Shown one piece after another: positions 9,799 through 21,462 of a DNA stretch of 64,000 nt. Source of the DNA: Bactrocera neohumeralis (lineage: Eukaryota; Arthropoda; Insecta; Diptera; Tephritidae); NCBI RefSeq assembly GCF_024586455.1, contig NC_065923.1, positions 51,158,264-51,222,263 of the forward strand, read 5' to 3'. Made by a program: the position numbers and the translations under genes. Numbering within the stretch: position 1 is the first letter of the stretch; every line of letters starts with the position of its first letter. Under the pieces are notes generated by a model. That model saw only the letters and a program-made list of their open reading frames with translations. It did not search any database and was not told the origin of the DNA.

Positions 9799-11075
9799 CA
9801 GGGTCCGGCACTCAAGTGTAACCAATTAAAAAAGCCATAAATTCGGTTTGGAAAATTATTTTTATTTATTTTAAAGTACAAAATGTGTGAAAATAATCAT
9901 AAATTCAGGACCAATTCACTTTTGCTCGATATGACCACCTTTTGCCTTAACTATGGCCTTGAGACGGTCAAAAAACGAATCGCAAGCTGCCGAATGTGAC
10001 TTGCCGGTATTTTGGCCCACTCACGGACAATGGCTTTCTTCAGCATCTCGAGACTGGTGTATTTTTTACTTCGGACCTTGCTCTCCAAAATGGCCTAGAG
10101 AGAATAAACCATTGGATTCGCACTTGGTGAATTCGAGAGCCATTGTGTGGTCGTAATGAAGTTCGGAACGTTGTTTTTCAGCCATTCTTGGTTCACTCAC
10201 GCTTTGTGAGACGGTGCTGAGTCTTATTGAAACGTCCATGGTTTGCGACCGAAGACCTCCAGAACACTTTCCCGATAATATGTCGCATTTACTTTGACGC
10301 CAGGCTCGATGAAAACAATTGGAGAACTCCCATCTGCGGTGACAGCGGTCCAAACGATTATTTGTGGCGGGTGCTGCCTCCTGGTGGCCAACCGATGACT
10401 TAGATTCTCGTATGAACGGTCGGTCAAGTAAACCCTATCGTTTTGAGAGTTTACGAATTGCTCAATTGGAAAATTTTTTTCGTCAGAAAACACAATGTTC
10501 GGAATTTGAACGCTTTCGGCCAAGCGAAGCAACTGCTTCGCTCTCCCAAGTCTTACTTGTTGCTGCTTCGGTGTGAGATCATGGGCCTTTTGGAACTTGT
10601 AAAGCTTGACCTTGAGCTCATTTTTCAATATGCGTCGCATGCTGCGGTCGGATATTTTCAGTTCTTTAGCCATTTGATTGGCACTTCGTCGTGGATTTCG
10701 CTCAAGTCGCTTCTTCACTTTCCGAACCATCTCACGTGACGTTGCAGTCTTGTGATGACCACCTCCATGGCGTTTTGCGATGCTACCAGTATCATTGTAA
10801 CGAGTGATGGTGCGATAAACAAAAACTTTATTCACATTAAGGTGTTTGAGCTCACGAACAATTGCTGGCTGTGATTTTCCAGCTAAATATAAAAGAATCA
10901 TACTTTTATGTTTGAATTCCATCGCTGATCACTTTTTTGCGTTCACTTTTGGCAAAACGCTTTTGTACACTTGTGAACAATACTCCGAACTGTCATTCAG
11001 CAAATTTATAAACAGCTGATTCCAGTGCGACAGCTGCGCGAACGGTCTGAAGTTGGTTACACTTGTCGGACCCTG
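9799..11075 (-). mobile_element. Tc1/mariner-superfamily element with both TIRs, inactive
   Basis: Terminal inverted repeats start CAGGGTCCG and share AAGTGTAACCAA at both ends (9799-9826 and about 11050-11075); the right end abuts TA (11076-11077), while the left flank reads TG, a likely decayed TA target site. The 1277-bp length is typical for the superfamily. Confidence 0.85.
9910..10922 (-). pseudogene. Tc1/mariner transposase, broken by stops and a frameshift
   Basis: From ATG at 10922 the frame shows an N-terminal helix-turn-helix half (QPAIVRELKHL...RYNDTGSIAKRHGGG), a second DNA-binding block (RRSANQMAKEL), and the first catalytic Asp in VFSDEKNF. It then meets TAA at 10226-10224 in place of an expected Gln just before DSAPSHKA, the second catalytic Asp block, followed by further stops. 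Where the third acidic residue of the family should be (the NSPD block) it has Ser. A frameshift near 9990 precedes the expected C-terminal AIVKAKGG block. The protein is therefore non-functional. The exact lineage (maT/DD37-like) is a guess. Confidence 0.85.
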
Positions 11076-11880
11076 TAATATAAACATTTTCGAACTTGCC
11101 TATGGCTTTATACAATATATGTATACCGATCAATATGTAAAATATTAAAAAAATAAGATCGATCAATATATTGTAAAATATTAAAAAAAATACCCATTAT
11201 AGATTTTTGAACGTATCTCTATCTACATAACAGTTAATCAGATCCAAATTTGTAGGTCTAATAACTAAAATGAATAAAATCAGGTTGATTGTTATCCTAG
11301 GTCTCAAATACCCATTATAAAGATTTTTGAACATCCGGTTGACTTTATAACATATATCTGTCTCTCTGTAAGTTAACTCTAAGACCATCTTTGTTGTTGT
11401 TGTTTTATGGACCGAATGCTGCCTAGTTGACTGTTCATAGACCGTTCCGGTTTCATAGACCCGACTGTCGTGAGAACCGTCTTTTTTTTTGGTAATAGTC
11501 TAGCTCCCATTATATGGGTATTACAATTAGTACTTTAACTTTCCAGTTGGCTGTTTCCGAATACACCGCTCAATGTGTAAGATATCTTATGAACATTAAG
11601 TGAAGATATAATATTGGATATACTATAACACCCATACACAGTTTTTATATTAGACTATATACCAAAGGTATTGGGCTATTTTTGAGTTATATTTATAAAA
11701 TAGTTCAGGAACATGTTCTCGAATACATTGAAGTAATATAAAGTTAATGCATTGTCACTTTCTCCTAGTCCCAATATACTCAATATAGCGATTTCCAGCC
11801 ATTTTGACTTTCCGTTTGACTTTAAGGGAATAGGTGAGTTTCGTAGATTCAAAAAATGGTATTTTGACCATTTTTGTTTA
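11076..11880. other. AT-rich spacer
   Basis: No gene found. A short internal duplication is visible: a segment with CCCATTATAGATTTTTGAAC at about 11194 recurs in similar form near 11310. Confidence 0.4.
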
Positions 11881-12420
11881 TACTCTAGCAACATGTTGCT
11901 ACAGAGTATAATAATTTTGTTCACCTAACGGTTGTATCACGTTAAACTAATCGAGGTTAAAAACATATAAATGATCCAAATGACGGGACAAGTTGAAATT
12001 TGGGTGACTGTCTATCTGTTCGTCCATGCAAGCTATACATAACTTGGGTAAAAACTAAGATATATTGATGAAACTTTATATGTTCCTTAACACCATAAGA
12101 AGTTTGGTATTGTAGATGAGCGTAACTGGACCACTACCACGCCCACAAACGCCAAAAAACTAAACCGTAAACATTGCAGTAGCTAAGCCGCCTCACATTA
12201 AGATACAAAAGTGTAATTTGGTACAACGGCATGTCCTCGCCCACTAATAAGTTTTATGTATATATCTTCCAAACCAATAAAGTTATATCACCCAAATTTG
12301 CACAAGATAAATCTTTTCTTACGATAGTGTAGAAATAGGCGAAATAGGAAAATAACCCTACATTACGGTTTTCTTAAAAATTAAAAACACAAAAACATTT
12401 AGGTTCAAATCCTCATTTCG

Positions 12421-13745
12421 GGATCTTCTTCTTCTACATTGGCGTAGACACCGCTTACGCGGTTACTGCTGAATTTAGAACAGCGCGCCAGTCGTTTCTT
12501 TTTTTTGCAATGTAGCGTCAATTGGAGATTCCAAGCGAAGCCAGGTCCTTCACCACCTGGTTTTTCCAACGGAGTGGAGGTCTTCCTCTGCCTCCCCCGG
12601 CGGGTACTGCGTCGAATACTTTCAGAGCTGGAGTGTTTTCCTTCCGCTGTCTTTTAAATCGCTGTACTATGTCAATGTCGTCGTAAATCCATACAGCTCA
12701 TCGTTCTATCGAATGCGATTTTCGGCGTGGTCAACGCGCAAATCCCCATAAATCTTCCGCAAAACCTTTCTCTCGAAAAGTCGTAATGTCGACTCATCAG
12801 ATGTTGTCATCGTCCATGCCTTTGCATCATATAGCAAGACGGGAATAATGAGTGACTTATAGAGTTTGTTCTTTGTTCGTAGAGAGAGAACTTCACTTCT
12901 CAATTGCCTACTCAGTCCGAAGAAGCACTTGTTGGCAAGAGTTATTCTGAGTTGGATTTCCAGGCTAACGTTGTAGTTGGTGTTAATGCTGGTTCCAAGA
13001 TAGACGAAATTGTCTACAACTTCGAAGTTATGACTGTCAAGAGTGACGTGGGAGAAAGTCGGCGACTGTTTGTTTGATGACAGGACATATTTTTCTTGTT
13101 CTCATTCACTGTCAGACTCATTTGCTTCGCTTCTTTGTCCAACCTGGAGAAAGTTGAACTAACGACGCGGTTGTTGAAGAGGCCATTGATATCAGTTTCA
13201 TCGGCATACGCCAGCAGCTGTACACTCTTATAGAAGATGGTACCTTCTTTATTTAGTTCTGCAGCTCGAACTATTTTCTCAAGAAGCAGGTTGAAGAAGT
13301 CGCACGATAGGAAGTCGCCTTGTCTGAAACCTCGTTTGGTATCGAACGGCTCGGAGAGGTTCTTCCCGATCCTGACGGAGCTTTTCGTGTTGCTCAACGT
13401 CAGTTTACACAGCCGTATTAGTTTTGCGGGGATACCAAATTCAGACATCGCGGCATAAAGGCAGCTTCTTTTCGTGCTGTCGAAAGCAGCTTTGAAATCG
13501 ACGAAGAGGTGGTGTGTGTCGATTCTCCTTTCACGGGTCTTTTCCAAGATTTGGCTCATCTGGTCAGCTATTAATTTTTCAGGTCTAAAGACACACTGAT
13601 AAGCTCTACTCAGTTTGTTGATGGTGGCCTTAAATCTTTCACACAATACGCTCGATAGAATCTTATATGCGATGTTGAGGAGGCTTACCCCACGGTAGTT
13701 GGCGCAGATTGTGGGGTCTCTATTTTTAGGGATTGGGCAGAGCAC
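12421..13745 (-). mobile_element. non-LTR retrotransposon (LINE), 5'-truncated, nested in R1 copy B
   Basis: Minus-strand reverse-transcriptase sequence starts abruptly inside the finger region (ANYRGVSLLNIAYK) at 13745 and runs to a 3' end with AAGCGGTGTCTACGCC and a GAAGAAGAAG tail at about 12421. The 5' truncation and short 3' repeat tail are typical of target-primed insertion. A second copy of the same family lies at about 46230-46935. Confidence 0.8.
12700..13745 (-). pseudogene. LINE reverse transcriptase fragment
   Basis: The frame gives RT blocks in order: NYRGVSLLN, QCVFRP, FVDFKAAFDS, RIGKNLSEPF, GFRQGD and the catalytic box as YADE instead of YADD. After a frameshift near 13040 the thumb/C-terminal block (TKNKLYKSLIIPVLLYDAKAW, FERKVLRKIYG) follows at 12706-12903. 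The endonuclease and the first RT motifs are missing. The mutated catalytic box, missing 5' part and frameshift make it dead. I cannot fix the clade (RTE- or R1/LOA-like) from memory. Confidence 0.8.
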
Positions 13746-14344
13746 ACTTAAATTTCAATTTATTTGTTTGTCTTCAAATGCGTCTCGCTTCCCTCTTCAG
13801 CTCTCGGTATCTATCGCATCCCGCACATGTCGGAATCTACTCGACCGATATTAACCCAATTCCATACATCACAAGCTTCTGATATCCATATGCCACAGTG
13901 CAAATGAAGAAAATCGGAGTGCAACCACCCCTATTTCCCATATAACACAATTTAAAATTCCATCCGATTCTTTCACATGCGGCAGACAAATAAAGCACCA
14001 ATTAATATAACGGATTAAAACCTTGCATGAATAATGACCAAAAATGTTTTTGGTGATGGTATGTGAGGTACCTTAATGAAACCCAGATAGTATTTAATTA
14101 GAATGTGATGCGTTAGTAGTATATGGTATTGGCTGAAATAGATAAAATCGATTGAGGATGATTTAGAATAATTTTCGCTTTGATTGTAATCCATTCACGA
14201 TTTCGTCGAATAATGAAGTTAAACCCTTTAGCTACATTTTCCCATATTTGTAACACCTGAAGATATTTAGCCGGCTGCGATTTTTGCAAGTTGCAAGAGT
14301 CTAAAATGTGCGGTTGTACCCGAACTCAGACCTTTCTTACTTGT

Positions 14345-15640
14345 TAATATTTACTATTTTGTGAAATTTTTAATTAAAAATTCCGAAAACTCAATTGTAG
14401 GTACCTCATCTCCCTTAACATTAAATTCAAAAAAAAAAAGAAATATTTTGTTAGTGCAATCTGGTTATTGGACGACGGAAAAAAGTTAAAATTAGAATTT
14501 TTAACAGATTTTGGACAAACAAAGAACACACTAACTGGTAAAATCCTTCGTTCAAAGGCTACAAAATTATATAATATATACATATATATGTATGTATTTT
14601 CAAAACTTCAAAAAAATTGCTCCATTACTTTTTGATAAATCATGTTAACCGACTTAAGAAATTGGGTTTTGAGATAAACGCGTCTAAAGCAAAACGCTAT
14701 ACTGACGTTGCCTGATGGGCGGAACTTCCGAAGAGTCTATCCCTTAAAATTTTATTTAGATCGATTTGAAATTTTAAATATTTTAACATACTTGCATTTT
14801 TGTTTTCATTTTTAAAAATTTCAATATTTAATTAATCTTTTTTTTTTCAAAAGCACTGCGCACTAATTAAGAAAACCCTTTAAAACATTTCAAAATAGGT
14901 TTTAACTAATTCACTAAAAATATTTTATCTAGATAATATATTTGGTAAAATTACCTAAAAATACTTAGATATCTGATTAAACGCATATGACAATTTGTAA
15001 ATAATAAGAGTGGAAATGTATTTTTCCCTTGGAGGTTATAACAATTTTCAAGTTGATTCGAGTTATAGTTTCGGAGATGCTAGGCTAAGTGCGCCGTCGT
15101 CAATCGCGTTTTTCTCGAAACTGTGTTTTTGAAGTCGGTGGACACGATTTCTCGAAAAGTTATGGATCGATTTTGTTCAAATTTTGCAAACATCTTTAAA
15201 ATAACATTATCTAGTAATTGAACGAAGGAATTTGTGTTTTTTATATTACAACTAATTTTTTCGAGCTAATAAATGACGAAAACTTGATCTAAAAATTAGA
15301 TTTTTTGTTTAAAGTTCGTTAAAAAATTCAAATTAAAATTTTTTTCTTTTCCTTCGTTCAAACACGAGATTTATACATTTGGTTTTTTGATTTTAGATGA
15401 ACCAATGATGAGTTATGCTGTCCACGGCGACATCAGGTTTTTTGAGGCGCCCAGGGAGATGAGTCCCAATGGCTGATTTTTAAATTTTTTTATAAAGAAT
15501 TCAGAAAATACCATTTAGATGTGTATCTTTAATAGGTCATATATTATAAATAAAATATATAATTTTAACTATTAAAAAAATTGGAAGAATATAATTTTTT
15601 TGAACCTCTGAAACCCCTTAAGCATATATAGTAAGCCCAC
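14345..15640. other. AT-rich spacer with degenerate repeat sequence
   Basis: No gene seen. 15090-15400 has the phrase GCGTTTTTCTCGAAACTG followed by poly-A/T-rich sequence, resembling the interior of the MITE at 30557-31276 (CGCGTTTTTCTCGAAACG) and the stretch at 15665; it is probably a decayed relative without recognisable ends. Confidence 0.35.
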
Positions 15641-15649
15641 ATATTCTTC

Positions 15650-16330
15650 TGTTATTCCACCTCTGAAACTTTAAACGCATTTTTCTCAAAACTACGTTTT
15701 CAAATTGGCGAGACAAATAACTTATCAAAAACAGTTTTTACCCAATCGACTTTTAAATTTCCCAATTCAAAGTCAAAATTTCTTGAAATAATCGAATCTT
15801 CAAACTTTTTTCGCAAAAATTCGGTTGTTGCACGTGTTGTGTGGCAGGTAGCTCCATCTTGTTGGTACCAGATGTTGTCAAGATCAACTTCTTCCAATTG
15901 CGGCCATAAAAAGTTGGTTACCATCGATCTATACGGCTCTCCATTGACAGTAACGGTATTACCAGCTTCATTACGAAATAAGTACGGGCCGATGATCCCA
16001 CCAGACCAAAAACCAAACCATCATTTTGGGTGAATGTAATATAATTTTATATTTTCTTCGCACCAGAATCGACAGTTTTGTTTATTTACCACACCACTCA
16101 GAGGAAAGTGAGGATCGAATAAGATTATTTTGTTAGATTGTTAGATATTGGAGAACGATTATTTTGTTAATAAAATGGAATAATTTGTAAACGTTGTTCT
16201 TGCGTATATCTTTCCATGATGAAATTCTAAACATTACTGAATACAATGAAAAAAATTACACTTCATAACATATTAAAAATGGCCGAAACGATACTTGGGA
16301 AACATATAATCCCTATTGGAAACCCCTTTA
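15650..16330 (-). mobile_element. mariner-like relic (YQQDGATCHT type)
   Basis: The minus strand encodes GGIIGPYLFRNEAGNTVTVN, then MVTNFLWPQLEEVDLDNIWY and QQDGATCHT (second catalytic Asp block), an arrangement typical of an insect mariner-like transposase family. Frames are broken and the third acidic block is lost. A terminal-looking motif CCCTATTGGAAACCCC lies at about 16310. A related relic occurs at 28590-29260. Confidence 0.75.
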
Positions 16331-17335
16331 CATCGAGCGGTTCTTCTTCTTATTGGCACCTGAACATTATATAAAGAAAATGTACACTTAAATTTTCATT
16401 TTTTACACGTTACATTTAATAGTTATTATATTCCGTGCAACATATTGCGAGAGTAAAAAAATTTAAACTTTGCGATGTACATATAAATACAAAAGGGCAC
16501 CACTCCTACCTACCTACATATAAGATTGGAAAGCTTATTAAATGGCAATATGCCCCATAATTGAGAATTTCGCTGCTTTTGTGGCTACGATTCAACTTTT
16601 TTGTAGTACATTGGCATAAACATTCTGTAGGAAAGCATTATTGTTGACTCTATCTTAACTAATCAATGGAAAATTTTAATAATTTAAGAAAATATATACC
16701 TTAATGTGTACTTAATGTACATAGTAATATTATATGAAGATATGTAAAATTTATATTAATGTTTTTCCTAACCGAAAGGCTTCGGAATAATTTTAGAAAT
16801 GCTGTCAAGTTGACTGTCCGGATACAAAGCGCGTCCACGACGGCGCTGGATGTAATGGCGTTGAATCGCGAAACATTGCATAAAGTAATTTCGTTTCATA
16901 AAAACGAAATTCTCCCTTCTCTCAAGAGACGATATTACCGCATGCACAAATTTCACAAGAAAATTTAAAATTATTCACTGGTCACTGCTAACTCAAAAAG
17001 CACATATTCATATGTATCCTCTACTATAAATTGTCGGTTTTTCACGAAGTTCTGCGTTGAACTCGAATTTATAATGCGCAGTAATTTGCAGACGGACGAA
17101 TAACGCCCTTAAGAGTTTTAGGACTATGTGAGTGTTTTCGAAAAAAATTCATTAGTTAAGCCTGAATCTCTGAAACCTGAATCTAAAAAGGAAGAAGGCT
17201 GTTAAATTTGTAAATCATTTAACAAGACGGAACAGTTATTAGTATCTCAACAAAATATATAAAAAAATTTAACATTATAACATTTTATACAAATACGCCG
17301 ACCCTATTCGGACACTAGAACCTCTATTACAAATA
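16331..17335. other. spacer with a small hairpin
   Basis: No gene recognised. A 69-codon ORF at 16759-16968 has no known motif. It contains AATTTCGTTT-CATA-AAAACGAAATT at 16887-16911, a short near-perfect hairpin. Confidence 0.35.
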
Positions 17336-17673
17336 TTGGGTCGTCGTATTTTGTCAAGGAGCAGTTACAGCAAAATTCGATATGTTTTGAAATTTTTGTA
17401 CAAAAAAGAGAAGAATGCAACGCAAGCCACCAATGAAATTTGTGTAGTTTACGGAGACGACGCTGTATCAGTTCGTGTAGCACAACAATGGTTCGCTCGT
17501 TTCCGTTCTGGAAATTTCGATTTACACTGATGGAATAATGTCTCTAACGGAAAAATTACAATAAGTGGTCAACCAAAATTGTACATATTTGTTTATTTAT
17601 TTATTATTATAAATATAAAAAAAATAAGTTAAAATTTGATTAGAAATACGGAAGGACTTTTTCGACTATCCAA
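17336..17673 (+). mobile_element. mariner-derived MITE, copy 1
   Basis: The left end begins TTGGGTCGTCG after TA and the right end closes CGACTATCCAA before TA; the 338-bp element retains the start of a mariner transposase (LKFLYKKEKNATQATNEI...YGDDAVSVRVAQQWFARF) and then a large internal deletion. Three more copies are at 42265, about 47386 and 61856. Confidence 0.8.
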
Positions 17674-19040
17674 TATTTATTAGAATACTAGAACAGCACT
17701 CGGCCATATAAAATACAGATCGATTCTGGTAGCAAGCAACTAGCTATGGTAGGAATAGAGAGCGTTTACCTCCTAGAGAATATTGTATAGCTTAATTTGA
17801 GCTAGAAAATTGTTAGTTTCTTTAGCGGCAGTTTAACATTTTTGTATCGCAATTAAATTCTTCAGCACGAATAGTTTCAGATTTTAAATCATTTCATTGT
17901 TTTGATGTGATTGCATCATAAGCAATTTCAATATTTAGCAAAGGCTTCATTAATAAATGGTGAAATTATACGTTTAAGCGAAATTTGCAGAATATTGATG
18001 TTTCATACTCCAAAAAATTGGCTCAAAAAATTATATTTTGGTGTGCATAAAATTTATTTATATTTTATTTATTTATATAAAAAAAACTGTTGTAATATTT
18101 GCATTTGGAAGAAATGTACATCAATGTATACTTCCTATCAGGATGACGAAAAGGCTAAATTTAAACTTATATTAACCCTTTCCACCTCACATAATATAAG
18201 TATATGCCTCTCAGAGTTAAAAGCCAAAGCGCTGGTAATGGTTTGATAAATGTTTTTAAAGATACTACATACGCTCATATCAATGCATTTGCACGCGGAA
18301 AGGTATGAACAATTTTGTGGAATACCTGTGCTGCTGTCACCATCCCATACCCAGTTCAAGGAAACATTAACATGCCGAAATGTGGAGTGCGAAGTGTGAA
18401 ATAAGTATGTTTATATGTGATCCAGTATAATTGTGTGCATGTATGTGTGTGTAACACATCAACGCGGTTGACAAGTGGCGAGATAAAACATATTTCTGAA
18501 CTCTCGACGTTTTACAGCTATAGATAGCCCTTATTCGCCATATCAATTTTTTGAATATTTAATTTTCAATTAAGCTTTTTGAGGAACAGTTACATGAAAA
18601 GTGCATTTCGCGTCAAGCCACTCAATTATAACAAAGTAATGGCAAAGGTAAAAATCAACTTTTCCAAACTTTTTATATTTTCCATACTCAGGCGCATAAG
18701 TAAGGGGCAAAATTCAAAACAATTCAACTCTATTGTTTTATATTACATTTAATCGAATTCATTAATTTATGTTGTTGGCATTAAAAGTTAGCATAGCATT
18801 CAAAGATGTTGACTACTGGTCCACGTTAATTTTTTTTATTTGTGTGACTGTCTTTTCTATTGAAGTTCTTTACACAACAATATTGCTTGGTTTAGTACAC
18901 CAAAGTTTTAGAAAAAATACACACTCAAAATACCCTTCACAAAAACAAATATTCCAATGTCCGATCGGAACATTTCTTCGAAGATTGTACTGTTAATTTA
19001 TAATTTATTTCGAAAAGATATTGTGCAAATAATGCAATGA
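17674..19040. other. spacer without identified gene
   Basis: AT-rich sequence. A 111-codon ORF at 17911-18246 is low-complexity and lacks a family signature. Nothing else could be supported. Confidence 0.4.
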
Positions 19041-19222
19041 TTTTGATTCTCCACTTTTTATGGCAGCTGCTTCATTGGGAGAAAAGGTGTGCAGAATTCC
19101 AAATCGATATCTCAAAAACTGAGGAACCAGTTCGCGTATGTACAGACAGACGGATGGACAGATGGACAGCGCAGATCTCCGACGTTTCCTTCTGGGTATT
19201 ACTAACTTCGTGGCAAACTTAA
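19041..19222 (-). repeat. R2 dispersed repeat fragment
   Basis: Shared phrases AATCGATATCTCAAAAACTG, ACAGACAGACGGATGGACAG and TCCGACGTTTCCTTCTGGGT mark a repeat common in flies. The copy at 22155-22400 carries the same phrase in reverse complement (CAGTTTTTGAGATATCGATC), so the two stand in opposite orientation. Strand assignment is arbitrary. Confidence 0.6.
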
Positions 19223-19417
19223 TATACCCAGATCATCGTATAAAAATCCGTTATTTAAAAACCGATGATAGAAAGAAAAGTGTTTAGATTTTTTATAAAC
19301 CTCTTCATTTGCTGGTGTTTTACCTTCGTTTGTGGTAGTAGTCGGAATATAATTTTGTTGTGTATGAGTCATGATTATATTCACAAAACATTGAAATAAA
19401 ATCAATAATTTAAACAT
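19202..19417 (-). CDS. possible small secreted-protein ORF running into R2
   Basis: ATG at 19417 opens a 71-codon ORF whose first 20 residues (MFKLLILFQCFVNIIMTHTQ) look like a signal peptide, followed by a Thr/Asn-rich and then charged stretch. A TATAAAA lies about 40 bases upstream of the ATG. The last dozen residues are encoded by the R2 repeat, so the C-terminus is probably not original. It could be the first coding exon of a minus-strand gene, a truncated gene, or chance. Not recognised. Confidence 0.25.
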   Translation of the reverse strand: MFKLLILFQCFVNIIMTHTQQNYIPTTTTNEGKTPANEEVYKKSKHFSFYHRFLNNGFLYDDLGILSLPRS

Positions 19418-19807
19418 TATTATTTACGAACCATTTTATGGAAAAAATAGATTTTATACGGATTATAATAAAACGACTTTTCGAAATAGAAAATAATAAA
19501 ATTCAACTACATTGCAATTTGTGAAGCAATCAATTCTTAATATTTTTATATAAAAATGTTTCCATATTAGATTCATGTTTTAGCACTTCCAACATATTTT
19601 AGCCCTAAATAGCACTTTATTTGATATGGACGATTTTACCTTGATTTGCGAAGAATATTATATATGTATTCGCATTTAGGCAGAGCTATATATTATATAT
19701 GCATATATTTGTATATACAAATGAAGCCCTAATGTTAAATCACACAAAGCACAAATATTACGCATTCTTGAACTATATTTTGACAACACTTTTAAACATT
19801 CACTTAC

Positions 19808-20130
19808 CTGGTCCAATTTTCCAAACCTTTGCTAGTTATGAGAAGTGGCAGACGCAATAATTTAACTCCTGAAATGAAATTATTTTTCGAACATAAACCA
19901 AATTTTTTTCGTCATTTTGCTTACTTGGCAAAGTTGTTGCACGGCAGTATCCGGATGTCTTTGCAGACAAAATAATTTTAGCCAGTGAAGAATTATGCAA
20001 TTCAACTTTCCACACAAAAACTATGAATGTTAAGTTGCATAAAAAAGCAAATTTTCACAATAAGAAAGCAAAAAATCTTCTTTAAAACAATATAAATCCA
20101 CTTGTGCGATTCTTTTACTGATAGAGACAG
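19808..20130 (-). other. candidate spliced leader exons of an unknown minus-strand gene
   Basis: On the minus strand, an exon ending CTTTGCCAA|GTAAGC at 19925 is followed by a 56-base stretch ending TTTCATTTCAG at 19869, a 61-base second exon (19868-19808) and CCAG|GTAAGT. All three splice sites fit the consensus well. One frame is open across the junction (…TTLPRVKLLRLPLLITSKGLENWT) but no in-frame ATG was found upstream before a stop, so the exons may be 5' UTR. Gene not identified. Confidence 0.4.
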
Positions 20131-20240
20131 CGCGTTGATTATTTTGACAGATCACAACAGCTGATCTTTCTATTCTCATTGTGAACTGTTTATAATCGAA
20201 ATAAATATAAAGAATATTCGAATGTCACAGGTAAGAAGTA
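20100..20240. promoter_or_regulatory. candidate divergent core promoter
   Basis: ACAACAGCTGATC at about 20154-20166 matches the E-box core-promoter motif (CAGCTGWT) common in fly housekeeping genes. The minus-strand exon described above starts on one side; on the other side ATGTCACAG|GTAAGAAG (20222-20238) looks like a plus-strand first coding exon with donor. Downstream plus-strand exons were not found. Confidence 0.35.
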
Positions 20241-21462
20241 AAAACGAACTGACATAACAAGCATATCAAATTTATTGCTACAAAAAAACTCATGGTAATT
20301 AAAGTATAATATTTTTATATTGTCATTAATAATATAACAAAACCCCTGGACAAATTTCCAGTTATTATTTCAATATTTATGTATTGACTAAACTATAACT
20401 AAAATACTGAATGTAGGCAAAGTTATCAAACAATTCTTCACGGGCTTATTCTACTTAGAATTATGGGAACGTTTATGTTTCCAGTTCTAAACTCAAAGTT
20501 TCTTTGAAGGTAATCTATGCAACAGTCGTTCTTTAAAAGTTTAAAAACAATCACATAAGATATAAAAAAAATTAATCATTATAAAATTTCTGTATTTTAA
20601 GTTGAGCACTGTTTATTTAATCTATTCATTCAATTGTTTAAGAAATTCACAAATAAGTTGCTCCCTAAGAACAAAAACTTATTATTCAAAATTATATGTG
20701 CATCCCTGACTAGCGCCATCTATTTGTGACTTTTTTTAAGTTTCTTTAACAACCAAGACTCTTGCCCGTAAGTCAGCAATCGGTTAATTAGCCAACAGCG
20801 CTACCAGAGATTTCTATTAAAGTTTCTATAGACCAAGCAGAGAATATAAAACATGTTTTATGTTCTCTGGACCAAGTAACAATTCTCACAGACACGCTTG
20901 TGTACGTTTGATCACACGTCCCTTTCTTAAGAAAACGCCTTATGAGTTAGAAAGTGTGTATGCTACTTATCAATATTGCGGGAAAACGGAAAACAGTCTT
21001 TCTTCTAAATTCTTTTCATATAGACAAGTTGTTTGCTTACGTCTGCTTTTTATAGAACAGATTTATTGGGAGATCCTGCGTTTTTATCATAATTGAGTAC
21101 AACCCTTATCTTATATTATTTATTTTTAAAAATTTTTGTATACATACATACATACATTTTAATCAACAGAATTATTTTAATTATTACTAATTCCATACTC
21201 AACCTGGGTTTTTTTATATGCATTTATCAGAGATACGGGATTCTAAAAAGTGGGAATGCCACACCCATTCCTGCTCATGCATATTTTTATATATTTTTAT
21301 ATTTGATTTATCACAGTTTCAGTCGTTTTTACCGTTACCGTTATTTTTTGTTTTCATTCACTTTTATGGTGTAAAGCTAACAGGATTGGTCGTGAGCGAA
21401 TTTGGTAATTATAGCTTAAGTGGGTTAAGAGATATGTTCAATAAACCAATGTAATTGTGATA
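20241..21462. other. spacer with R3 repeat fragment
   Basis: A 30-base near-perfect palindrome lies at 20839-20868. An ORF at 20860-21096 (MFSGPSNNSHRHACVRL…) is unrecognised. From about 21220 to 21450 phrases AAAGTGGGAATGCCACACCC and GCGAATTTGGTAATTATAGC match the R3 repeat at 29690-29940. Confidence 0.4.

Larger units (their letters stand above)
11881..14344 (+). repeat. R1 dispersed repeat, copy B, end to end but split by a LINE
   Basis: Copy B has both recognisable ends: the head with palindromic AGCAACATGTTGCT and CAGAGTATAATA at 11881-11915, and the tail TCTAAAATGTGCGG...CCCGAACTCAG...CTTACTTGTT ending at about 14344. Subtracting the LINE at 12421-13745 leaves about 1.1 kb. No ORF of note lies in the R1 part. 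It is the best template in the window for defining the family's limits. Confidence 0.65.
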
